A DNA stretch of 64,000 nucleotides, from assembly GCA_900764695.1 (NCBI GenBank), contig CAAFOY010000030.1, positions 77,337 through 141,336 on the forward strand, read 5' to 3'. The notes under the pieces are model-generated. The model searched no databases. It saw nothing but the letters and a program-made list of their open reading frames with translations, and had not been told where the DNA came from. Below are positions 1 to 9,341 of this stretch, piece by piece (the first letter of the stretch is position 1; the number at the start of each line of letters is the position of its first letter). This DNA comes from Lachnospiraceae bacterium (GTDB lineage Bacteria; Bacillota_A; Clostridia; Lachnospirales; Lachnospiraceae). A program made the translations under genes and the position numbers.

Positions 1-2568
1 ATGAAGAGTTTTTCTTTAGTTCCACATAATGATAACAGTTTATTACTCATAAACGCAGGTATGGCTCCTTTAAAACCATATTTTACAGGACAGGAAATAC
101 CACCAAGAACAAGAGTGGCAACATGTCAGAAGTGCATTAGAACAGGTGATATCGAAAATATCGGAAAAACTGCAAGACACGGTACATTTTTTGAAATGCT
201 TGGTAACTTCTCTTTTGGTGATTATTTTAAAAGAGAAGCAATTCATTGGTCATGGGAGTTCCTGACAGAAGTTGTGGGACTTGAAGCTGACAGATTATAT
301 CCATCAGTTTACTTAGAAGATGATGAAGCTTTTGATATTTGGAATAAGGAAATGGGAATCCCTGCTGAAAGAATTTTTAAGTTCGGTAAGGAAGATAATT
401 TCTGGGAGCATGGTGCAGGACCTTGTGGTCCTTGTTCTGAAATTTACTATGACCGTGGTGCAAAATATGGTTGTGGTAAGCCGGGTTGTACTGTAGGATG
501 CGAATGTGACAGATATATTGAAATCTGGAATAACGTATTTACACAGTTTGAAAATGACGGAAACGGCAATTATACAACATTAAAACAGAAGAACATTGAT
601 ACAGGTATGGGACTTGAAAGACTTGCAACTGTAGTTCAGGATGTGGATTCTATTTTTGATGTTGACACAATTAAAGCGTTAAGAGATAGAGTTTGTGAAC
701 TTGCAAACAAGGAATATAAGAAAGAATATAAATGGGATGTTTCAATCAGAATTGTAACAGACCATATCAGATCAGCTACATTTATGATTTCTGACGGTAT
801 TATGCCATCAAATGAAGGCAGAGGATATGTATTAAGAAGATTAATCAGACGTGCTGCAAGACATGGCAAACTGCTTGGAATCGATGGAAGGTTCCTTTCA
901 ACACTTTCAGAAACAGTTATTGAAAGTTCAAAGGACGGATATCCTGAATTAGAAGAAAAGAAAAGCATGATTTTCAAGGTATTATCTGAAGAAGAAAATA
1001 AGTTTAACAAGACTATTGATACAGGTCTTAACATTCTTGCAGATATGGAAGAAGAAATGAAGAAAAATAACCAGACTCAGTTGTCAGGCGAAAATGCATT
1101 TAAGCTTTATGACACATATGGTTTCCCTCTTGATTTAACAGAAGAAATTCTTGAAGAAAAAGGATTTGGCGTAGATGAAGACGGTTTTAAGGAAGCTATG
1201 GAAGTTCAGAGAAAAAAAGCAAGAAGTGCACGTAAGAAGACTAACTATATGGGTGCAGATGCTACTGTATATGAACAGCTGGACAAAGCTCTTACAACTA
1301 AGTTTGTAGGTTATGATAAATTAATTTCAGATACCGTTGTAACAGCACTTACAACAGAAAAAGAAGTTGTACAGGCTTTAGTTGATGGTGACAAGGGAAC
1401 AATTGTTACTGAAGAAACACCATTCTACGGCACAATGGGTGGCCAGGTAGGCGATAAAGGTATCATTGTAACAAACGGTGGAGAATTTAAGGTAGAAGAA
1501 ACAATTCATCTTTTAGGTGGAAAGATTGGACATGTTGGTACAGTTGTAAAGGGTATGATTCAGGTAGGCGACAAGGCTACTATGAAGGTTGACTCAGCAT
1601 TTCGTGCTGATACATCAAAGAATCATAGCGCAACTCATCTTTTACAGAAAGCATTAAAGACTGTTCTTGGTGAACATGTTGAACAGGCAGGTTCATATGT
1701 AGATGCTGACAGATTAAGATTTGACTTTACTCACTTCCAGGCAATGACTAAGGAAGAAATCGAAAAAGTTGAAAATCTTGTTAATGAACAGATTTCTACA
1801 GGATTAGATGTTATAACTAAGGAAATGTCTTTGGATGAAGCAAAGGAAACAGGAGCTATGGCTTTATTTGGTGAAAAGTATGGCGAAAAGGTTAGAGTTG
1901 TTTCAATGGGAGATTATTCAATTGAACTTTGTGGTGGTACTCACGTATCTAACACAAATGCTATTTCATCATTTAAGATTATTTCAGAATCAGGTGTTGC
2001 TGCAGGAGTAAGAAGAATTGAAGCTTTAACTTCTACAGGACTTATGAAACACTATAAAGAATCTGAAAATGTTTTAAATCAGGCTGCAAAACTTGCAAAA
2101 TCTGAACCTGTTGCTTTAGTTGAAAAGATTCAGGCTCTTTATGATGAAATTAAAGAATTATCTAAAGAAAATGAAAAATTAAAAGCTAAATTGGCAAATG
2201 AAGCTGTTGGTGACGTACTTAGTCAGGTAGTTGAAGTTAAGGGAGTTAAGTTACTTGCTACTCATGTTGAAGGGGTTGGAATGAACGAACTTAGAAACCT
2301 TGGCGACCAGCTTAAGGAAAAAATGGGCGGAGGCGTTGTTGTTATTGTTTCTACACAGGATGGCAAGGCTAATGTTATTGTTATGGCTGATGAGGATGCT
2401 ATTAGCAAAGGTGCTCACGCAGGAAATATGATTAAGGAAATTGCTAAGCTTGTTGGCGGTGGCGGCGGTGGCCGTCCAAATATGGCTCAGGCAGGTGGAA
2501 AGAATCCTGCAGGAGCAAAGGATGCAGTAGAGGCTGCTAAAACTATTCTTGAAGGTCAGCTTAAATAA
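1..2568 (+). CDS. alaS: Alanine--tRNA ligase, 5' end outside window
   Basis: Class II alanyl-tRNA synthetase, which charges tRNA-Ala in the cytoplasm. The frame is open from base 1 and the first ATG is internal: family members have about 24 more residues before the SFSLVP(H/Q)ND motif, so the gene is cut by the window edge. The 855 visible codons hold the aminoacylation core (GNFSFGDYFK), the editing domain with zinc ligands H542/H546 and C644/H648 (CGGTH), and a C-terminal domain with the typical glycine run near residues 819-824. Length plus the missing part fits the usual 870-880 residues. It ends 157 bases before rpsU, which has its own promoter. Confidence 0.97.
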   Translation: MKSFSLVPHNDNSLLLINAGMAPLKPYFTGQEIPPRTRVATCQKCIRTGDIENIGKTARHGTFFEMLGNFSFGDYFKREAIHWSWEFLTEVVGLEADRLYPSVYLEDDEAFDIWNKEMGIPAERIFKFGKEDNFWEHGAGPCGPCSEIYYDRGAKYGCGKPGCTVGCECDRYIEIWNNVFTQFENDGNGNYTTLKQKNIDTGMGLERLATVVQDVDSIFDVDTIKALRDRVCELANKEYKKEYKWDVSIRIVTDHIRSATFMISDGIMPSNEGRGYVLRRLIRRAARHGKLLGIDGRFLSTLSETVIESSKDGYPELEEKKSMIFKVLSEEENKFNKTIDTGLNILADMEEEMKKNNQTQLSGENAFKLYDTYGFPLDLTEEILEEKGFGVDEDGFKEAMEVQRKKARSARKKTNYMGADATVYEQLDKALTTKFVGYDKLISDTVVTALTTEKEVVQALVDGDKGTIVTEETPFYGTMGGQVGDKGIIVTNGGEFKVEETIHLLGGKIGHVGTVVKGMIQVGDKATMKVDSAFRADTSKNHSATHLLQKALKTVLGEHVEQAGSYVDADRLRFDFTHFQAMTKEEIEKVENLVNEQISTGLDVITKEMSLDEAKETGAMALFGEKYGEKVRVVSMGDYSIELCGGTHVSNTNAISSFKIISESGVAAGVRRIEALTSTGLMKHYKESENVLNQAAKLAKSEPVALVEKIQALYDEIKELSKENEKLKAKLANEAVGDVLSQVVEVKGVKLLATHVEGVGMNELRNLGDQLKEKMGGGVVVIVSTQDGKANVIVMADEDAISKGAHAGNMIKEIAKLVGGGGGGRPNMAQAGGKNPAGAKDAVEAAKTILEGQLK

Positions 2569-2631
2569 TAACTGATAATCAGGAGGTTAATAATAAATCG
2601 TGAAAAACACGAAAAAGTATCTTAAAACATA

Positions 2632-2659
2632 TTGACGATATAGAAAAATATGTTATAAT
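2632..2659 (+). promoter_or_regulatory. rpsU promoter
   Basis: TTGACG (2632-2637), a 16-base spacer and TATAAT (2654-2659), preceded by TGT to give an extended -10 (TGnTATAAT). It lies between alaS and rpsU and predicts a leader of roughly 60 bases. A sigma-A type promoter fits a ribosomal protein gene that is not simply read through from alaS. Confidence 0.75.
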
Positions 2660-2725
2660 ATTTTAAGTGTTTTAACACAAATACCTACAGTTTTAGGAAT
2701 CCATAACTGGAGGGAGGTCAGGAAA

Positions 2726-2902
2726 ATGTCAAGCGTTATCGTAAAAGAAAACGAATCAATCGACAGTGCTTTACGTAGATTCAAGAGAAATTGCGCAAAG
2801 GCTGGTATCCAGCAGGAAATTCGTAAGAGAGAACACTACGAAAAGCCAAGCGTTAAGCGTAAGAAGAAATCAGAAGCTGCAAGAAAGCGCAAATATAATT
2901 AA
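2726..2902 (+). CDS. rpsU: 30S ribosomal protein S21
   Basis: A 58-codon gene for the small basic ribosomal protein bS21 of the 30S subunit, found near the anti-Shine-Dalgarno end of 16S rRNA. It starts [20 protein letters not shown] and ends in the Lys/Arg-rich tail [15 protein letters not shown], the standard length and ends of the Firmicutes protein. A strong GGAGG ribosome site lies 8-12 bases before the ATG at 2726. It is framed by its own promoter (2632-2659) and a strong terminator (2920-2957), so it looks monocistronic. Confidence 0.97.
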   Translation: MSSVIVKENESIDSALRRFKRNCAKAGIQQEIRKREHYEKPSVKRKKKSEAARKRKYN

Positions 2903-2919
2903 TTTTAATTTTTTAAAAT

Positions 2920-2957
2920 AAAAGTTCGGAACGTAAGTTCCGGACTTTTGTTTTTTT
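2920..2957 (+). terminator. Rho-independent terminator of rpsU
   Basis: A 13-bp stem (2920-2932 with 2937-2949, one T-G wobble) closes a GTAA tetraloop and is followed by GTTTTTTT. It starts 18 bases after the rpsU stop. Confidence 0.9.
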
Positions 2958-3038
2958 GAAAAGATATATTCTTAAAGTTCTATTCATAAAACATAAAAAT
3001 ATACTATAAAAGCATAAAGGATTTTATAGAGGATTTTT

Positions 3039-3296
3039 ATGTTTAATGTAGACAATGATTTGGATATGCCAAGAGATGTTATTCATGGGGAATGCCTGTG
3101 TCAGATAATCGGCAGAAACGAGATTGTAATTGAGAATTATAAATGTATTAAGAGCATTACGGACACCGATATAGAAATTGTATGTAAAAAATATAAAATA
3201 ATCATTAATGGAACAGGTTTAAACATAAAATATTATAACAATCAATCAATGGCCATAGGTGGATATATTTGTGAAATTTCATTTTTACAGAATTAA
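3039..3296 (+). CDS. yqfC: Sporulation protein YqfC (YabP/YqfC family)
   Basis: A small 85-residue protein of the YabP/YqfC family. The opening (DLPRDV-like 'LDMPRDVIHGEC') and the hydrophobic beta-rich body with GGYICEI near the end match the family. In Bacillus subtilis yqfC belongs to the mother-cell sigma-E regulon; its molecular role is unclear. AGAGG lies 8 bases before the ATG. The end overlaps the start of yqfD, which implies translational coupling, and the yqfC-yqfD-phoH-ybeY order is the usual Firmicutes one. It supports a spore-forming ancestry. Confidence 0.85.
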   Translation: MFNVDNDLDMPRDVIHGECLCQIIGRNEIVIENYKCIKSITDTDIEIVCKKYKIIINGTGLNIKYYNNQSMAIGGYICEISFLQN

Positions 3297-4428
3297 AATT
3301 AATAGTAAACATATATATAGATTGCTTAACTGCTGCAGAAATAATGAAATAAGAGATGTTGAAATAGACAAAGACTATGCCGGTTTTTCAATAAATTATA
3401 ATCAATATAGTGATCTTGAAAAAATATTAAAAGAAAATAATATTGAAATAGTAAACAGGCAGGAATTGGGCATATATACAAAGATTACAAACTTTCAATT
3501 TATAAAAAGTGTTATATATATTTTTGCAATTTTTATTTTATTATTAATTGCAAATTCAGCTTTTATTTGGAAAATAACTATAAAAGGAAACTATTCCTAT
3601 ACAGCTGAACAAATGATTGATTATGTCCATGAAAAAGGCGTTAAAGAGGGGGTTCTAAAAGAAAGCATTGATACGGAAAGCTTGGAAAAATCCATACGAA
3701 AGAATTTTGATGACATAAGCTGGGTATGCGTTGAGGTAAAAGGCACAAATCTGATTATACATATAAAAGAAAATTACATTACGGAAATAAGTGTAAAGGA
3801 AGATAAACCATACGACCTGGTGGCAGAATGTGACTGCACAATTGTTTCAGCACTTGTAAGAAGAGGCAAGCTTAACGTTAATCCTAAAGAAAAGGTTAAA
3901 AAAGGTCAGGTTTTAATTACCGGTGTTGTGGATGTTACAGATGAATCGGGGCAGTTGCTTTTTAATGAATATTGCAATGCGGACGGAGAAATAATAGGCC
4001 AAATAAAAGAAAAATACGAAGAAAAGTTAAACATAAAATATCAGGATAAAAAAACGGAAAAAAGTACTAAAATTATAGTTCCGTCTTTTTTTGAATACAA
4101 ATGGATTAAAAACAAGGGGAAGAACAGGGATTTAACCTGTGAAGAAACAAAAATGAAATTCTTCGGTGACTATTATTTGCCAATATCAATGCAGAAATAC
4201 ACCATAAAGAAATACAAAATAACAGAGAAAAATTATTCCGAAGAACAGGCAGAAAAAATACTAAATAATAAATTTAATAATAAAATGTTTGTTATGGAAC
4301 AAAAAGGCTACAAAATAATACAAAAAAATGTTAAAATAAAAAAGACTATGGACTCCTATGCATTATGTGGAAAAATAACATATAACAAACCCATAGGTAA
4401 AGTTTCATACATTGACGTAAAAAAATAG
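3271..4428 (+). CDS. yqfD: Sporulation protein YqfD
   Basis: YqfD-family membrane protein of about 385 residues, in B. subtilis a sigma-E controlled sporulation gene (SpoIVFA/YqfD-type, function in the mother cell membrane). The sequence shows a short N-terminal cytoplasmic part, one hydrophobic segment around residues 75-97 (IYIFAIFILLLIANSAFI) and a large beta-rich domain after it. I prefer the GTG at 3271, which has AGGTGG 8 bases upstream, over the GTG at 3259, which has none; both overlap the end of yqfC. Followed 21 bases later by phoH. Confidence 0.85.
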   Translation: MKFHFYRIKINSKHIYRLLNCCRNNEIRDVEIDKDYAGFSINYNQYSDLEKILKENNIEIVNRQELGIYTKITNFQFIKSVIYIFAIFILLLIANSAFIWKITIKGNYSYTAEQMIDYVHEKGVKEGVLKESIDTESLEKSIRKNFDDISWVCVEVKGTNLIIHIKENYITEISVKEDKPYDLVAECDCTIVSALVRRGKLNVNPKEKVKKGQVLITGVVDVTDESGQLLFNEYCNADGEIIGQIKEKYEEKLNIKYQDKKTEKSTKIIVPSFFEYKWIKNKGKNRDLTCEETKMKFFGDYYLPISMQKYTIKKYKITEKNYSEEQAEKILNNKFNNKMFVMEQKGYKIIQKNVKIKKTMDSYALCGKITYNKPIGKVSYIDVKK

Positions 4429-4449
4429 AGGAGGAAACAGTCAGTATAA

Positions 4450-5448
4450 ATGAGCGTAATTGAGAATATTATGAATATACCTGCTGAACATGAAAAAAAC
4501 GTATTTGGCAGTTTTGATGGTAATATTAAAAAAATAGAGAGGACACTTCATGTGACAGTTATTGCAAGAGATTCTCAGGTAAAGATTATAGGTAGTGATG
4601 TTGCAGCAAAAAGAGCCAGAAGTGTTTTTGAGCAGTTGATTGAATTGTCTAAAAGAGGAAATACAATAACAGAGCAGAATGTAGATTATGCACTTTCTCT
4701 CTCTTATGATAATAAAGAATCAGCCATTGTGGACTTAGATGATAATATTATATGTCGCACAGTTATGGGAAAACCTGTTAAGCCTAAAACATTGGGTCAG
4801 AAGAAATATGTTGACCAAATAAGGGAAAGAATGATTGTTTTTGGTATAGGTCCTGCAGGAACAGGTAAAACATATCTTGCAATGGCAATGGCAATTACAG
4901 CACTTAAAAATAACGAAGTAAACAAGATTATTCTTACAAGACCTGCAATTGAGGCGGGAGAGAATCTTGGCTTTTTGCCGGGAGATTTGCAGAGCAAGGT
5001 AGATCCTTACTTAAGACCGCTTTATGATGCTTTATATCAGATTATGGGAGCTGAAAGCTTTATATCAAACAGCGAAAAGGGAATTATAGAAGTTGCACCT
5101 TTAGCTTACATGCGAGGCAGAACTTTAGATAATGCTTTCATTATTCTTGATGAGGCACAGAACACAACACCTGCACAGATGAAAATGTTCCTTACAAGAA
5201 TAGGTTTTGGCTCAAAAGTAATTGTAACAGGTGACAGAACTCAGAAAGACCTTCCAAGAGATCAGGTATCAGGCTTGGATGTTGCAATGAAAGTCTTAAA
5301 AGATGTTGAAGACATAAGTTTTGTATTCTTGGATAATAACGATGTAGTAAGACATCCTCTTGTACAGAAGATTGTAAAAGCTTATGAAGAATATGACAAG
5401 AAAATGAGCAACAGAAATTCTAATAGAAACAAGTCAAGGGAAAAATGA
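4450..5448 (+). CDS. phoH: PhoH family ATPase
   Basis: PhoH-like P-loop ATPase of 332 residues, an RNA-associated family found in nearly all Firmicutes beside ybeY. A KH-like N-terminal region (about 1-100) precedes the ATPase core with Walker A GPAGTGKT (134-141) and Walker B FIILDEAQN around residue 230, then the GDRTQKDLP motif. Its exact substrate is not settled in the literature; linkage to ybeY argues for RNA metabolism. GAGGAGG lies before the ATG at 4450. Confidence 0.93.
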   Translation: MSVIENIMNIPAEHEKNVFGSFDGNIKKIERTLHVTVIARDSQVKIIGSDVAAKRARSVFEQLIELSKRGNTITEQNVDYALSLSYDNKESAIVDLDDNIICRTVMGKPVKPKTLGQKKYVDQIRERMIVFGIGPAGTGKTYLAMAMAITALKNNEVNKIILTRPAIEAGENLGFLPGDLQSKVDPYLRPLYDALYQIMGAESFISNSEKGIIEVAPLAYMRGRTLDNAFIILDEAQNTTPAQMKMFLTRIGFGSKVIVTGDRTQKDLPRDQVSGLDVAMKVLKDVEDISFVFLDNNDVVRHPLVQKIVKAYEEYDKKMSNRNSNRNKSREK

Positions 5449-5504
5449 AAGAGTAACTATATTGACGAAACCCATTAAGAAAATATATTGCAAAGGAATA
5501 GAAA

Positions 5505-6005
5505 ATGAATATATACATAGAAAATGAATATGACAGGGAAATAGATGTTGATTATACAGATATAATTAGCAAAGTAGTTTGCCAGGCAGTTGATTTTGTA
5601 AAGTGTCCGTATGAATGTGAGGTTAATGTTACAATTGTTGACAATAATACTATTCACGAAATAAACAGGGAACAAAGAAAAATTGACAGACCTACAGATG
5701 TTTTGTCATTTCCGATGTTAGATTATGAAGTTGCCGGAGATTTCTCTATGGCAGAGGATGACATAAGTAACTTTAATCCTGATTCGGGAGAACTTATTTT
5801 AGGAGATATTGTGATTTCCTATGACAAAGTTATTGAACAGGCAGCTGAATATAATCATTCAAGAAAGAGAGAATTAGCTTTTCTTGTGGCACATAGTATG
5901 TTACATTTATTTGGATTTGATCATATGGTTGATGATGAAAGAATCGAAATGGAAGAAAAGCAGAACATTATTTTAAATAATCTGGGGATTACAAGAGAAA
6001 ACTAG
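5505..6005 (+). CDS. ybeY: rRNA maturation endoribonuclease YbeY
   Basis: Metal-dependent endoribonuclease acting in 16S rRNA maturation and ribosome quality control. The zinc-binding signature HxxxHxxxxxH is intact at H130, H134 and H140 (HSMLHLFGFDH), and the DRPTDVLSFPM motif of the family is present near residue 60. The 166-residue length is normal. AAAGGA precedes the ATG by 8 bases. It follows phoH with a 56-base gap, the conserved arrangement. The usual diacylglycerol kinase and era genes do not follow here; a DUF3048 gene does. Confidence 0.95.
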   Translation: MNIYIENEYDREIDVDYTDIISKVVCQAVDFVKCPYECEVNVTIVDNNTIHEINREQRKIDRPTDVLSFPMLDYEVAGDFSMAEDDISNFNPDSGELILGDIVISYDKVIEQAAEYNHSRKRELAFLVAHSMLHLFGFDHMVDDERIEMEEKQNIILNNLGITREN

Positions 6006-6059
6006 CATGGAAACTTACAAGAAGAAATGCAAAAGAAAGAAAAAAAGGGAGATTAGGAA

Positions 6060-7148
6060 ATGGAAAAAAACAAGAAAATCATTGCCGGCATTGCAGGTGC
6101 AGTAGCTCTTATCGCTATTGTAGCAGTATGTATTTTTGCTTTTGGCAGTGGTAAAGAGAAAAAGATAACAGAAAACAAAGAAACAACAACAGTTGCTGAA
6201 ACAACTACAGTACCTGAAACAACAGCACAGCCTAAAGGTATCAGTATGCTTACAGGAGAGCATATAAGTGAAAAGCTTGCTGAAAAAAGACCTGTTGCAG
6301 TTATGTACAATAATATTATTAATGCCATTCCACATTCAGGTATTGATAATGCAGGGATTGTATATGAAGCACCTGTTGAGGGAAGCATAACAAGACTTAT
6401 GGCTCTTTTTGAGAATTATGGTAAGCTTAAAAAGATTGGTTCAGTTAGAAGCTGCAGACTTTATTATTGCTATTTCGCTTTGGAATGGGATGCAATTTAT
6501 TGCCATTTCGGACAGTCAAAATATGCTTTAGATTTCTTGAAAAGTGACGCAATTGACAACATAGGTTCATTTAATGCTGAAAGCGGTTATTACAGAACAT
6601 CGGACAGAGTTGCTCCACATAACTGTTTTACCAGTGCGAAGGGAATTGACAGTTCAATTAAGAAACTTGGTTACAGAAGAAAATATAAGAATGGATACAA
6701 ATCACACTTTAGTTTTGCTACTGACAATGAAAAGATTTCTCTTCAGTCAACAAAGCAGGCAAACAAAGTTAAACTTGGATATCCTGTAAATAAACCTTGG
6801 TTTGAGTATAATCAGAAAGACGGACAGTATTACAGATTCCAGTATGGAAAAAAACATATTGATGACCAGAACAATAAACAGCTTCACTGCTCAAACATTA
6901 TAATTCAGTTTGTTAATGCTACTTTATATCCTGATGGAAAAAGCCTTGATATGACTTTAACAGGAAGTGGAAACGGCTGGTTTATTACTAATGGAAAAGC
7001 TGAAAAAATCACTTGGAAGAAAGACCAGAAAAAGGGCAGAACAACATACTTAGATAAGTCAGGTAAGGAAATAGTTTTAAATCAGGGAAAAACATGGATT
7101 TGTATGGTTCAGAATGAATATTCAAATGATGTAAAAATTTCTAAATAA
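6060..7148 (+). CDS. DUF3048 (YerB-like) membrane-anchored protein
   Basis: A 362-residue protein with an uncleaved-looking hydrophobic N-terminus (residues 7-28, no lipobox Cys in the usual place but a Cys at about 23), a Thr/Glu-rich linker (about 38-60) and an extracytoplasmic domain of the DUF3048 family, to which B. subtilis YerB belongs (RPVAVMYNN, EGSITRLMALF, IGSVRSCR, RTSDRVAPHN). The biochemical function of YerB-type proteins is not known to me. The domain order says it faces the cell surface. GGGAG precedes the ATG. No obvious operon partner; cdd follows after about 100 bases. Confidence 0.85.
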   Translation: MEKNKKIIAGIAGAVALIAIVAVCIFAFGSGKEKKITENKETTTVAETTTVPETTAQPKGISMLTGEHISEKLAEKRPVAVMYNNIINAIPHSGIDNAGIVYEAPVEGSITRLMALFENYGKLKKIGSVRSCRLYYCYFALEWDAIYCHFGQSKYALDFLKSDAIDNIGSFNAESGYYRTSDRVAPHNCFTSAKGIDSSIKKLGYRRKYKNGYKSHFSFATDNEKISLQSTKQANKVKLGYPVNKPWFEYNQKDGQYYRFQYGKKHIDDQNNKQLHCSNIIIQFVNATLYPDGKSLDMTLTGSGNGWFITNGKAEKITWKKDQKKGRTTYLDKSGKEIVLNQGKTWICMVQNEYSNDVKISK

Positions 7149-7247
7149 TTATTTGAGTTGTTATCAAAAGGCTATCCGGATTGTTATTTCAAAAGTTATT
7201 GTGTTAAATACAAATTGGATCTTGAAAAATATTTAGAGGTATGTTAA

Positions 7248-7637
7248 ATGGATAACAGAAAATTGATAGATAAGGCCTTAGAGGCAATGAATTACGCATA
7301 TGCTCCATATAGTAAATTTAAAGTTGGAGCGGCACTTATTACAGATGGAGTTGTTTATACCGGTTGCAATATTGAAAATAGTTCTTTTGGAGCTACAATT
7401 TGTGCAGAAAGATGTGCAATTTCAAAAGCTGTAAGTGAAGGCCATAAAAATATTCAAAAAATAGCCATTGTAAGTTCATCAGGAGATTTCACTCCACCTT
7501 GTGGTATTTGCCGTCAGGTTATGGAAGAATTTATGGCTGATGGAACAGTTGTCCTTAGTAATGGCAAAGAAATTAAAGAATATACAGTAAGAGATCTTCT
7601 TCCGGCAGGATTTTCTGCGGAGGATATGAAAGGGTAA
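7248..7637 (+). CDS. cdd: Cytidine deaminase
   Basis: Homotetrameric-type cytidine/deoxycytidine deaminase of pyrimidine salvage, 129 residues. The zinc ligands are visible as C52 (CAERCA, with catalytic E54) and C85/C88 (PCGICRQ). YAPYSKFKVGAAL near residue 20 is the family's substrate-binding segment. Starts at the ATG at 7248 after TTAGAGG. The next gene begins 4 bases after its stop, so the two are likely co-transcribed although their functions are unrelated. Confidence 0.97.
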   Translation: MDNRKLIDKALEAMNYAYAPYSKFKVGAALITDGVVYTGCNIENSSFGATICAERCAISKAVSEGHKNIQKIAIVSSSGDFTPPCGICRQVMEEFMADGTVVLSNGKEIKEYTVRDLLPAGFSAEDMKG

Positions 7638-7641
7638 TAAA

Positions 7642-9294
7642 ATGGGACGAAAATCAAAAAACAGTTTTGTAATTCAGGGAAGTATACTGGCTTTTGCAGG
7701 AATATTAGTAAGAATTATAGGCTTAATTTATAGAATACCGTTAACAAGAATTTTAGGAGATGAAGGTAACGGATATTATTCTACAGCATATGACATTTAC
7801 AATGTTTTAATTTTGCTGTCATCTCAGAGTATGCCTTTGGCAGTATCAAAAATAGTATCAGAAAAGTTAGAGCGAAGACAGTATAAGAATGCTTATAAAA
7901 TTTTTAAGGGGGCATTGTTTTACGGTGCAGTTTTAGGCGTTTCATTTGGTCTGTTTGCTTTCCTTGGAGCCGACTGGCTTGCAACTTCAGTTTATAAGAG
8001 CCAGCCTGCAGCAGTTGCACTTAAAGTTTTGGCACCTACACTTACTGTTGCCTGCATTCTTGGTGTAATGCGTGGATATTTCCAGGGAATGGGAAATATG
8101 ATTCCAACAGCAATATCACAGATTTTTGAACAGATTGTCAATGCGGTTGTCAGCGTAATTGCAGCATATGAACTTACGGTTTACGGTGTATCAATTAGCA
8201 AAATGTCAAAACTTGGTGAGTCGGCAGGTCCTGCATATGGAGCAGCAGGTGGTACATTAGGTACTTTAACAGGTGCCATTGCGGCATTAATAATTGTAGT
8301 TATTGTATTTTGGAACTCATATGGAAATATAAAGAAACCTATAAGAAAAGACAAAACAAAGGTAGAGGACAGTTACGCAACAATAACAAAAGTTATTATA
8401 TTTACAATTACACCTGTATTAATAAGCAGTACAATTTATAACATCAGCAATCTTCTTGACAATCCTATATACGGAAATATTGTCACGGGAATTTTTGATG
8501 TTTCATCAAAAACAAGAGCTGAATTATGGGGTGTATACAGTGCTAAATATAGGGTGCTTACAACAATGCCTATAGCAATTGCTTCATCATTATCTACAGC
8601 AATTGTTCCTGCAATGGTAAGATCTTATATAGCAAAAGACAAACAGGGAATGGAGAACAAAGTTTCACTGGCATTAAAGTTTTCAATGCTTATAGCTTTC
8701 CCTTGTGGTATGGGATTATCAGTTTTAGGTGGACCGATTAACCAGTTATTATTTGGAGATGGAAGCAAAAGAACGGCAACAATTATGATTTTTAGTTTAC
8801 TTACAGTAGTTGTTTTCTCACTTTCAACTATAAGTAATGCTATTTTACAGGGAATAGACAAGCTTAACATACCGATTAAAAATTCAGCAATATCACTTGT
8901 GCTTCATTTGATAATATTGCCTGTTTTATTAATTGTGTTTAGATTGGATATTTACGCAGTTGTTATTGGGGATATTACTTTTGGTCTTACAGTTTCAATA
9001 TTAAATGCTTTTTCAATTAAGAAACATATGGGTTACAGCCATGATTTAAGGGAAACATTCCTAAGACCTTTTATTTGTTCAGTAGCAATGGGGATTATGT
9101 GTTATCTTGCATATTGGTTAACTTCAAAAATTATACCAATTAATGCATTATGTACATTATTTGCCATTATGGTAGCTGTTATTGTGTATGCTGTTGTTCT
9201 TATTATTTCGGGAACAGTTACAGAAAATGAACTTATGAGTGTTCCAAAGGGAACAATGTTAATCAGACTTTTGAAAAAAGTTCATTTATTATAG
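7642..9294 (+). CDS. SpoVB/MurJ-like polysaccharide flippase (MOP superfamily)
   Basis: A 550-residue integral membrane protein with about 14 hydrophobic segments, member of the MVF/PST (MOP) exporter superfamily. The N-terminus (SFVIQGSILAFAGILVRIIG) and LGDEGNGYYSTAYDIYN motif are those of the SpoVB/YtgP group, which flips lipid-linked cell wall precursors or spore cortex precursors across the membrane. Which of these it does cannot be told from sequence alone. It is followed by a small BofC-like membrane protein, and sits downstream of cdd by 4 bases. Confidence 0.85.
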   Translation: MGRKSKNSFVIQGSILAFAGILVRIIGLIYRIPLTRILGDEGNGYYSTAYDIYNVLILLSSQSMPLAVSKIVSEKLERRQYKNAYKIFKGALFYGAVLGVSFGLFAFLGADWLATSVYKSQPAAVALKVLAPTLTVACILGVMRGYFQGMGNMIPTAISQIFEQIVNAVVSVIAAYELTVYGVSISKMSKLGESAGPAYGAAGGTLGTLTGAIAALIIVVIVFWNSYGNIKKPIRKDKTKVEDSYATITKVIIFTITPVLISSTIYNISNLLDNPIYGNIVTGIFDVSSKTRAELWGVYSAKYRVLTTMPIAIASSLSTAIVPAMVRSYIAKDKQGMENKVSLALKFSMLIAFPCGMGLSVLGGPINQLLFGDGSKRTATIMIFSLLTVVVFSLSTISNAILQGIDKLNIPIKNSAISLVLHLIILPVLLIVFRLDIYAVVIGDITFGLTVSILNAFSIKKHMGYSHDLRETFLRPFICSVAMGIMCYLAYWLTSKIIPINALCTLFAIMVAVIVYAVVLIISGTVTENELMSVPKGTMLIRLLKKVHLL

Positions 9295-9341
9295 TATAAA
9301 ATTACAGAATATGTAAAAAATATATGCAAGGAGTTGAAAAA

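Noticed and set aside
1..3. ATG at base 1 as the true alaS start
   Set aside because: Alanyl-tRNA synthetases carry about 24 more residues before this Met, so the gene begins outside the window.
2600..2635. Short GTG-started 11-residue frame after an AGGAGG at 2581
   Set aside because: Spacing of 13 bases is long, the peptide is not recognisable and it overlaps the rpsU promoter; no support for translation.
6015..6388. Cys/Phe-rich and Ser/Val-rich frames opposite the DUF3048 gene start
   Set aside because: Antisense shadows of a gene with a clear start, ribosome site and family match.
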